6,603 nt of DNA from Christensenella sp. UBA6420. Lineage in GTDB: Bacteria; Bacillota; Clostridia; Christensenellales; DTU072. A program made the translations under genes and the position numbers. Under the pieces are notes generated by a model. It had not been told where the DNA came from and searched no databases. It was given only the letters and a program-made list of their open reading frames with translations. Positions 1 through 4,324 of the stretch are shown one piece after another (the stretch's first letter is position 1; each line of letters begins with the position of its first letter). Where the stretch lies: contig DJPE01000082.1 of NCBI GenBank assembly GCA_002439705.1, positions 1-6,603 on the forward strand, given 5' to 3'.

Positions 1-61
1 TACCTGCTTTTTGTAATTTATTTATAATTTTTATGTAAAGTCTATGCGCAAGACAAAATTG

Positions 62-574
62 TCATTTCTTTTCGGTATTATTATCGTTATTCTCTGCATG
101 TAATTGTTTTTCGAGTGCCGACTGTTTAGCGAGAATAGCGTTGAGTTTATCGTATAATGCCTCAATCATGATTTCGGTTTTCAAATTGACTTTATAATCG
201 TTTTCGGCTCTTCTGCGGTCTTTTTCTTCCTGACGGTTTTGGCTCATCATAATTAGCGGAGCCTGAATAGCCGCAACGCAGGAAAGCACCAGATTAAGCA
301 ATATAAACGGATACGGATCAAATGCCTTCGATGCCATTACGATATTTACGACCATCCAAAGAACAAGAACGCCAATAAAGGAAAATATAAACGCCCAACT
401 GCCTGCAAATTTTGCGATAGCGTCTGCGGCTCGTTGTCCAAAAGTATATTTTTTCTCGCTTTCGGGGCGTACCGAAATCTTGCGGTTTGCAAGCAGATTA
501 AGAACTTCTTCATCGCTCATATCCTGACGAATATCGTCAAGTATGTCTTTTAACAATTTTCGGTTTTCTCTCAT
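62..574 (-). CDS. DUF1003 family membrane protein
   Basis: This is a 170-residue protein of the DUF1003 family, whose function is unknown. Seen: a charged N-terminal part (residues 1-59), then two hydrophobic segments at about 60-80 and 90-109. These are followed by the family's typical motif, with QNRQEEKDRRRAENDY at 112-127 and then VNLKTE. The remaining C-terminal tail looks helical and is rich in Gln, Glu, Asn and Lys, possibly a coiled coil. It is probably an inner-membrane protein with both ends cytoplasmic (inference). The start at 574 is preferred over an in-frame ATG at 604. An AAAGGAG lies 11 bases upstream of 574, while the upstream ATG has no such site and would fall about 12 bases after the predicted transcription start. 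The gene stands alone, divergent from the next gene. No clear hairpin terminator is visible in bases 1-61, which are AT-rich. Confidence 0.93.
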   Translation of the reverse strand: MRENRKLLKDILDDIRQDMSDEEVLNLLANRKISVRPESEKKYTFGQRAADAIAKFAGSWAFIFSFIGVLVLWMVVNIVMASKAFDPYPFILLNLVLSCVAAIQAPLIMMSQNRQEEKDRRRAENDYKVNLKTEIMIEALYDKLNAILAKQSALEKQLHAENNDNNTEKK

Positions 575-585
575 AATAAATGTTT

Positions 586-592
586 CTCCTTT
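586..592 (-). promoter_or_regulatory. Ribosome binding site deciding the DUF1003 start
   Basis: On the minus strand this reads AAAGGAG and ends 11 bases before the ATG at 572-574. It lies inside the extended reading frame that would begin at 604, so it argues for the shorter, 170-residue product. Confidence 0.8.
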
Positions 593-622
593 GTTCGGAT
601 ACATAGTATTCCCATATTTCGT

Positions 623-651
623 ATTGTACCATAAATTTATAAAGTTTTCAA
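623..651 (-). promoter_or_regulatory. Promoter of the DUF1003 gene
   Basis: On the minus strand a -35 TTGAAA (646-651) and a -10 TACAAT (623-628) are separated by exactly 17 bases. The -10 is preceded by TGG, giving an extended -10. Transcription should begin near 616, leaving a leader of about 40 bases that contains the ribosome binding site. This is a strong sigma-A-type promoter by sequence alone. Confidence 0.78.
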
Positions 652-700
652 TTGCTATTGATTACCGACGTAAAATTCAGAAAAAATTTCAAATGGCACT

Positions 701-741
701 TTGACGGGTACTTGACCAACATCTAATAGAATTTATATAAA
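701..741 (+). promoter_or_regulatory. Probable promoter of the 102-residue ORF
   Basis: TTGACC (712-717) and TATAAA (736-741) lie 18 bases apart and fit a sigma-A promoter, each matching the consensus at five of six positions. A second TTGAC box, TTGACG, lies at 701-706, 11 bases upstream, about one helical turn. It could be an alternative -35 or a regulator half-site. The -10 box sits inside a perfect 14-base AT-only palindrome (730-743), a possible operator. Transcription would start near 748 and give a leader of about 125 bases before the ATG at 874. Confidence 0.55.
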
Positions 742-770
742 TTTTATTTGAAAGCACGGAAATTAAGCTG
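741..770 (+). repeat. Imperfect direct repeat, left copy
   Basis: This 30-base stretch matches 1211-1240 at 23 of 30 positions, including an unbroken run of 12 (TTTTATTTGAAA) and the block ACGG. The two copies flank the 102-residue ORF, 470 bases apart. The left copy begins at the end of the predicted -10 box. Whether this is a remnant of an insertion or duplication, or chance similarity in AT-rich DNA, cannot be settled here. Confidence 0.45.
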
Positions 771-824
771 TCGACGTGATGTTTTTTTTGTTGTGCGAAA
801 ACAGCATACACGAAAGAAAAATAA

Positions 825-871
825 AATGTAACAGACTTCAAGCACTTCGGAATGTAACAGTGAACTTTCGG
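825..871 (+). repeat. Short degenerate tandem duplication upstream of the 102-residue ORF
   Basis: Two adjacent units begin with the identical 10 bases AATGTAACAG (825-834 and 851-860) and end in similar ACTTCGG or CTTTCGG. The first unit is 26 bases and the second 21. Each unit carries ATG followed directly by TAA. The duplication ends three bases before the ATG at 874, so it forms the immediate leader of the following ORF. Confidence 0.55.
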
Positions 872-873
872 AT

Positions 874-1182
874 ATGGACTATAACCAATCCATAAAAAGC
901 GGTAAAAACCACGACAAAATAATCGACCCTTTGGACTGCAAATGGGCGGATAAAGAGTTCGAGCTGTTTCAACTCAGTAATCTTACGGGCAATTTTTTCA
1001 ACCTTTACGATACATATAAAGCGAAATATCCCGTATCGAAAAACGTTGACATAAAATGCGCTTTTTACGCCGTTTATCACGAAATTTATTGTTATATATC
1101 TTCGGGCAGGCATACCGAGTTGATTTTGAGAATAACCGTAAAAAGACTGAGAAAAGAACTGAAAAAAGCAGGCTTATTATAG
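874..1182 (+). CDS. Hypothetical protein, 102 residues
   Basis: I do not recognise this protein. It is a soluble, Lys- and Tyr-rich sequence with no signal peptide or membrane segment. Seen: a polar N-terminus, a central stretch with DCKWADKEFELFQL at about 27-40, and a basic, probably helical C-terminus ending RLRKELKKAGLL. For being real: it has a plausible promoter upstream, a terminator-like signal downstream, and a more protein-like composition than the overlapping frames. Against: there is no Shine-Dalgarno before the ATG. The frame is open back to a TAA at 829-831, directly after an in-frame ATG at 826, so the original start may have been lost or a longer N-terminus truncated. It is flanked by imperfect direct repeats. 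It could be a small real gene, a decayed one, or a chance frame. Confidence 0.45.
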   Translation: MDYNQSIKSGKNHDKIIDPLDCKWADKEFELFQLSNLTGNFFNLYDTYKAKYPVSKNVDIKCAFYAVYHEIYCYISSGRHTELILRITVKRLRKELKKAGLL

Positions 1183-1210
1183 AAAATTCTATAAATCATG
1201 ATTCCCTATA

Positions 1211-1240
1211 TTTTTATTTGAAAATACGGGAAATAAACAG
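1211..1240 (+). repeat. Imperfect direct repeat, right copy
   Basis: This is the partner of 741-770 (23 of 30 bases identical). Here the right half also forms the left arm of the hairpin at 1229-1248. Just upstream of both copies lies a similar TAGAA...TATAAA stretch (727-741 and 1181-1196), suggesting the similarity may extend further with gaps. Confidence 0.45.
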
Positions 1241-1275
1241 CTATTTCCGCAATTAAAGAGCTTCTTTTTTTTTAT
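1229..1275 (+). terminator. Probable terminator after the 102-residue ORF
   Basis: A 7-base-pair stem, GGAAATA (1229-1235) with TATTTCC (1242-1248), loop AACAGC, is followed by a second weak stem AAAGA/TCTTT (1255-1267). The second stem runs straight into a nine-T tract (1265-1273). The stems are AT-rich and individually weak, but the long T run after a hairpin fits an intrinsic terminator separating the small ORF from the lipoprotein gene. Confidence 0.5.
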
Positions 1276-1322
1276 TTTTACAGTCAAAGTTATCGACAAA
1301 ATAATTCGTTAAAAGTCATATA

Positions 1323-1351
1323 TTGCATTTTTTATTACTCTAATATATAAT
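1323..1351 (+). promoter_or_regulatory. Promoter of the lipoprotein gene
   Basis: A perfect -10 TATAAT (1346-1351) has TTGCAT (1323-1328) 17 bases upstream as a partial -35 match. Transcription should start near 1358, giving a short leader of about 28 bases that includes the ribosome binding site. The gene therefore looks monocistronic and independently transcribed. Confidence 0.72.
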
Positions 1352-1373
1352 GAAGTTATAAACTCATACGAAT

Positions 1374-1379
1374 GGAGGT
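1374..1379 (+). promoter_or_regulatory. Ribosome binding site of the lipoprotein gene
   Basis: GGAGGT, a near-perfect anti-16S match, ends six bases before the ATG at 1386. It fixes the start codon and suggests efficient translation. Confidence 0.85.
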
Positions 1380-1385
1380 AACACT

Positions 1386-3269
1386 ATGAAAAGAAAACTT
1401 ACAATAGCATTGTGCGTTTGTTTACTTGCGGTTTTGGTTTGCATGACTTTCGTTTCGTGTAAAAACAAGCCCGCCGAACCTACGTACGACGAAGTCTATT
1501 CCCTTATGTTCAACGACGAAAGCATAACGGATGACGTGGGATTCAAATACTCCGCTCCTTACGCTTTGACCAAAATTAACGATTTGGCTAATTCGGAAGA
1601 ATACACCGTCGAAGACAAAGGAAACGGTATCTACTTCTGCAAAAGCGCTACGGGCGTAAACGTTTATTCTTTGGTCGCGGGCGACTTTATCGTGACCGGT
1701 CTCAGCGAAAACGTAGCTTTCGAAAACCTATCTTCCGACTACTCTTCCGTCTATTTTATCATGGACCCCGACAACGGCGTGATTTACGACTATTACGGAA
1801 CCAAAATTATCGAACTCGGCACTTTCGAAAACGTTGAAAACATCGAAGTAGAAGGCTTTGAAGTTTACGTTGACACCGACGGTATACCCGATACCTTGGA
1901 CTACTTAAAAGTCGTTATGTCCGTAAACGCCGACGAAACCGTTGAAGAAAAGAGCTTCACCGTAGATTGCACTAACGGTATCGTTAAGGAAGCTAATTCC
2001 GTAAAGAACCCCTACGCTACTACCGAAGAAAAAACCGAACTTAAACCCGGCGACAGACTCGGCAGAGAAAGCGGTATCAGTCTCGGCTTTATTTTAGGCA
2101 GCAAATACGACGATTATTTCGTCGAATATTACACGCTCAACGGCTACACCGTATATCGCATAACCGACAAAGACGGTAAGCAGGTATCCGAAGCGAGATT
2201 GCCCAAAGAATACGACGTTTGTCTTACCGTAGGCTCTAAATTACTTTTCGGAGCGGAATATACTCTCCCCCTCACTGCGACCAACTATTCCTACTTCGAC
2301 GAAGAAGACGACGCGTATAAATTGCTCGACTACAAATCTTTCGATATATTGACGGGCGCGGTAGAAACCGTAAACTTTAATTACGTAATCGGCGATTCCG
2401 AATCTATCTCCAAATACTCCGTATCCGACGGCAAATTGGTCATCGAACACGTAGCGGTTTTGGCTATGGTAAAGGAAATCAAAAACGGCTTGTTGGCGAA
2501 CAATATGCAGGTATTGGAACTCAACGACGACTTTTCCGTGAAGGCGGACCGCTCCGAAGCTCTCGCTCTCTGCAACCTGGACAAAATCATTAAACTCGCC
2601 GATGATAAGTATATCGTAAACTGCGACAACGAACGTCTCTGCGCTATCGTAGACGGCTTCTTCAAAAACCCGATTTACCTTAACGCGGCCGTAACTAAGG
2701 TTGACTATCAGTCTCAGTCCGTTATCGTAAAATCCGATAATCTGTACGGCATACTCGACTTCGAAGGCAAGATTAAGTTGCTCCCCGCTTATTCCGACAT
2801 CGGCAGTATTTACGACGGAAAAGCCACCGTTAAACTCCCCGACGAAGAACACCAATACGTCATCGACATTACCGCCGCCACCGAAGAACCCGCAATTATT
2901 CACGAATTGGGCGTGTTCAGAAACGAAAACGGCGAAGCGTATCTTATCAGATCCGAAACCGCAGACGGTATGATAGAAGAAAGAGAGCTGAAGTCCGCTC
3001 ACGACGACGCGACCGACACCGATTACACCTACGTTCACGTCAAAATAACGAGCAGAGATAACACCGCCACTATCCTGGAATACGATACGAGCAGCGACGC
3101 TCTCGAATACTCCACCGCTTACGCTACCGTTTCCGCTCCCGATAAGTGCTATTTCGTGTTCGGTTACATAAACATGATCAACTCGAAAGGAAACTTAGTA
3201 AATGCGACCAACGGCTATCTCTACGTCGTCGTCGAACGCACGGGACTCTCTTCCGTTCGTTATCTGTAA
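1386..3269 (+). CDS. Secreted lipoprotein with WG-like repeat, function unknown
   Basis: This is a 627-residue exported protein. Seen: a classic lipoprotein signal with basic MKRK, a hydrophobic core at about 5-22 and the lipobox FVSC, so lipidation is expected at Cys25. The mature part is acidic, rich in Asp, Glu, Tyr and Val, and looks mostly beta-stranded. At about 450-495 lies a WG-like repeat: LYGILDFEGKIKLLP, then a YDG-type turn before KATVKL. This matches the usual pattern of aromatic-Gly, Ile-Leu-Asp, Gly-Lys and Pro-x-Tyr, with Tyr in place of the Trp. A weaker unit may lie near IYDYYGTKIIELG at about 132-144. WG repeats are known in surface and secreted proteins; binding partners are unknown here. 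The signal peptide holds three extra cysteines (10, 12, 19). Promoter, ribosome binding site and terminator are all visible, so it is transcribed alone. I recognise no enzyme motif. Confidence 0.92.
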   Translation: MKRKLTIALCVCLLAVLVCMTFVSCKNKPAEPTYDEVYSLMFNDESITDDVGFKYSAPYALTKINDLANSEEYTVEDKGNGIYFCKSATGVNVYSLVAGDFIVTGLSENVAFENLSSDYSSVYFIMDPDNGVIYDYYGTKIIELGTFENVENIEVEGFEVYVDTDGIPDTLDYLKVVMSVNADETVEEKSFTVDCTNGIVKEANSVKNPYATTEEKTELKPGDRLGRESGISLGFILGSKYDDYFVEYYTLNGYTVYRITDKDGKQVSEARLPKEYDVCLTVGSKLLFGAEYTLPLTATNYSYFDEEDDAYKLLDYKSFDILTGAVETVNFNYVIGDSESISKYSVSDGKLVIEHVAVLAMVKEIKNGLLANNMQVLELNDDFSVKADRSEALALCNLDKIIKLADDKYIVNCDNERLCAIVDGFFKNPIYLNAAVTKVDYQSQSVIVKSDNLYGILDFEGKIKLLPAYSDIGSIYDGKATVKLPDEEHQYVIDITAATEEPAIIHELGVFRNENGEAYLIRSETADGMIEERELKSAHDDATDTDYTYVHVKITSRDNTATILEYDTSSDALEYSTAYATVSAPDKCYFVFGYINMINSKGNLVNATNGYLYVVVERTGLSSVRYL

Positions 3270-3298
3270 AAAATAGTAATAATCGAAAAAATCAACTA

Positions 3299-3329
3299 AA
3301 AAGAGTTCGGCTCCTTGCCGGACTCTTTT
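3299..3329 (+). terminator. Intrinsic terminator of the lipoprotein gene
   Basis: A 13-base-pair stem with one T-G pair (arms 3299-3311 and 3317-3329) closes a five-base loop, TCCTT. The arm starts with AAAA and ends with TTTT, and pyrimidine-rich sequence follows. It begins about 30 bases after the stop codon at 3269. Because the arm starts in A's it may also stop minus-strand transcripts. Confidence 0.9.
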
Positions 3330-3347
3330 CCTTTCCGCCGATAAATC

Positions 3348-3440
3348 ATTCGTTTGCAACCTGCTTGCGAAATTCGCGACACGCAGTGACAATTCGTTAT
3401 CGCTTTGCGGTAAATTCGTTCCGCACACGGCGGAAATTCG
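3348..3440. repeat. Linker-hairpin array 1 (AATTCG linkers)
   Basis: The linker AATTCG recurs at 3371, 3391, 3413 and 3435, with a partial copy ATTCG at 3348, giving a period of 20-24 bases. Each interval holds a small inverted repeat. These are TTGCAA/TTGCGAA with a bulge (3354-3371), CAC/GTG around GCA (3380-3388), TTATCGC/GCGGTAA around TTT (3397-3413) and TTCCGC/GCGGAA around ACACG (3419-3435). Arms differ between units but remain paired, while linkers stay constant. I recall similar strings of tiny hairpins in intergenic DNA of gut Clostridia, but know no name or function for them. Confidence 0.75.
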
Positions 3441-3449
3441 CAAATAAAA

Positions 3450-3473
3450 AAGCAAGGCGGACTTGCCTTGCTT
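3450..3473 (-). terminator. Minus-strand terminator downstream of DUF4364
   Basis: A perfect 9-base-pair stem, AAGCAAGGC (3450-3458) with GCCTTGCTT (3465-3473), encloses a six-base loop. Read on the minus strand it is followed by a T run (complement of 3446-3450). On the plus strand no T run follows. It therefore most likely ends transcripts coming from DUF4364, after they have crossed array 2. Confidence 0.75.
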
Positions 3474-3530
3474 CCTGATACTTTTAACTATACGACGGCT
3501 TTTGAAATTCGTTTTTATTTTCCGCAACGC

Positions 3531-3619
3531 CGAAATCTTTGATTTTGGCAATTCACGCCCGATAGGGCAATTAACTCCACGCAGTGGAAATTAACGCCAA
3601 ACTATGTTTGGCATTTAAC
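3531..3619. repeat. Linker-hairpin array 2 (AATTAAC-type linkers)
   Basis: Linkers AATTCAC (3550), AATTAAC (3569), AATTAAC (3589) and ATTTAAC (3613) recur every 19-24 bases. Between them lie CGAAATC/GATTTTG around TTT (3531-3547), GCCC/GGGC around GATA (3557-3568), TCCAC/GTGGA around GCA (3576-3588) and GCCAAAC/GTTTGGC around TAT (3596-3612). The array ends 20 bases beyond the DUF4364 stop codon, so it should form the 3' untranslated part of that transcript. Its linkers share AATT with array 1 but differ afterwards. Confidence 0.75.
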
Positions 3620-3639
3620 TCTATCCTTTGGTCGGAATA

Positions 3640-4170
3640 TTAGTCTATCAATAAGTCTGTATACACCCTATAAAAATCCGTCGCTTTACCCTGCCATTTA
3701 TTCCTTATCGCGATGGCTTTTGCGAGCGTAGGCACGTTAAACGTAATCTCGAATACGGGCGATTCCACGTTAAGTACGGCGCAGGTTACTTTATACGTTC
3801 CGTCGGGACGGCGGGTATAGTTGCAGGAAAATTCCTGTTTCTTTCTGTAAAGAAGTTTATTGTTACGGATATAGGCGGTTACGTCGTCGCGTACCGACTT
3901 GTAAATATCGTTAAAGAAGTGGCTAAGACATACCTTTCCGTCTTCGCTTAACGAAAGAACGTAGTCCTTGCCCGACACTTCGTCGGGATGACGGTTTATA
4001 AAGCCGGCACCGGCAAGCTCGGAAACGTACTGCGAAAAACAAAGATACGGTATCCAGTCGTTGTCTAAAGAACACATCTGCAAAAGAATGTCCTCGTTGA
4101 TGGGCATTTCTAATTTTTCCAAAATGAAAAGTATAAGCAGCTTGCTCTTTATGTCTTCGTCGTTAATCAT
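3640..4170 (-). CDS. DUF4364 family winged-helix protein
   Basis: This 176-residue protein belongs to the DUF4364 family of Clostridia, predicted cytoplasmic DNA-binding regulators whose targets are unknown. Seen: an N-terminal part (about 1-75) with the typical opening DIKSKLLILFILEKLEMPI. The pattern of a helix, then YVSELAGAGFI, then a YVLSLSEDGK strand resembles a winged helix-turn-helix. The C-terminal part (about 100-176) has alternating strands (YKVTCAVLNVES) and ends with a helix carrying the family's Asn-Lys-Trp and YRVYTDLL. Length is normal for the family. AGGA lies six bases before the ATG. It has its own promoter at 4270-4299, a leader of about 90 bases with a hairpin, and a terminator at 3450-3473, so it is probably transcribed alone, with some read-through possible from the antiporter operon upstream. 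DNA binding is inferred from the fold only. Confidence 0.9.
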   Translation of the reverse strand: MINDEDIKSKLLILFILEKLEMPINEDILLQMCSLDNDWIPYLCFSQYVSELAGAGFINRHPDEVSGKDYVLSLSEDGKVCLSHFFNDIYKSVRDDVTAYIRNNKLLYRKKQEFSCNYTRRPDGTYKVTCAVLNVESPVFEITFNVPTLAKAIAIRNKWQGKATDFYRVYTDLLID

Positions 4171-4223
4171 TCGTTTCCTGTTTTTTGTTTCGATTAGCCG
4201 CGCGGACGCGACCGCTAAAAATA

Positions 4224-4250
4224 CCGACCGAATAAAAGATATAAGGTCGG
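4224..4250 (-). promoter_or_regulatory. Hairpin in the DUF4364 leader
   Basis: CCGACC (minus strand, from 4250) pairs perfectly with GGTCGG (to 4224) across a 15-base AT-rich loop and is followed on the minus strand by TATTTTTAG. It lies between the DUF4364 promoter and start codon. It could end read-through transcripts of the antiporter operon, act as a weak attenuator or be a regulator-binding site. The T run is short and interrupted, so terminator activity is uncertain. Confidence 0.4.
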
Positions 4251-4269
4251 ACTAATTTTTATCGTGACA

Positions 4270-4299
4270 ATTATAACACTACGCCGTCGGAAAAGTAAA
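4270..4299 (-). promoter_or_regulatory. Promoter of the DUF4364 gene
   Basis: On the minus strand a perfect -10 TATAAT (4270-4275) is preceded by TGT, making a full extended -10 (TGNTATAAT). TTTACT (4294-4299) lies 18 bases upstream as the -35. Transcription should start near 4263. Confidence 0.7.
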
Positions 4300-4324
4300 C
4301 ACTATATTCCCGTTGGTTTAATTT

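Larger units (their letters stand above)
3330..3639. other. Gene-free region of hairpin arrays between convergent genes
   Basis: No believable gene lies between the lipoprotein terminator and the DUF4364 stop codon. The stretch is occupied by two arrays of very small hairpins with constant linkers (3348-3440 and 3531-3619), a terminator-type hairpin between them (3450-3473), and a degenerate segment (3474-3530) with one more AATTCG at 3506-3511. Frames open across it in both directions are low-complexity and basic, and cross the hairpins, so they are not called as genes. Confidence 0.75.

Noticed and set aside
575..604. Longer DUF1003 protein starting at the ATG at 604
   Set aside because: It has no Shine-Dalgarno, falls about 12 bases after the predicted transcription start, and contains the AAAGGAG that serves the ATG at 574.
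767..805. Hairpin GCTGT/ACAGC in the leader of the 102-residue ORF as a riboswitch
   Set aside because: Only five base pairs with a 29-base loop; no recognisable riboswitch core.
838..1113. Minus-strand 91-residue frame opposite the 102-residue ORF
   Set aside because: No ribosome binding site, antisense to a better frame, and its Phe/Val-rich sequence looks like a mirror of the plus strand.
1056..1256. Plus-strand 66-residue frame overlapping the end of the 102-residue ORF
   Set aside because: No start signal and it runs through the probable terminator hairpin.
2241..3038. 265-residue minus-strand frame inside the lipoprotein gene
   Set aside because: Long only because the lipoprotein's codon use leaves few stops on the opposite strand; the Val/Phe/Gly-rich sequence is typical of a shadow, with no ribosome binding site.
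3348..3440. Array 1 as a CRISPR array
   Set aside because: The constant part is only six bases and the intervals are about 15 bases and self-complementary, unlike CRISPR repeats and spacers; no cas genes nearby.
3146..3551. Overlapping frames on both strands across the lipoprotein end and array 1 (3146-3478 plus, 3195-3551 minus)
   Set aside because: Basic, low-complexity translations that cross terminators and hairpins, with no start signals.
4061..4255. Plus-strand 64-residue frame opposite the DUF4364 start
   Set aside because: Antisense to a recognised gene and its promoter, with no ribosome binding site.
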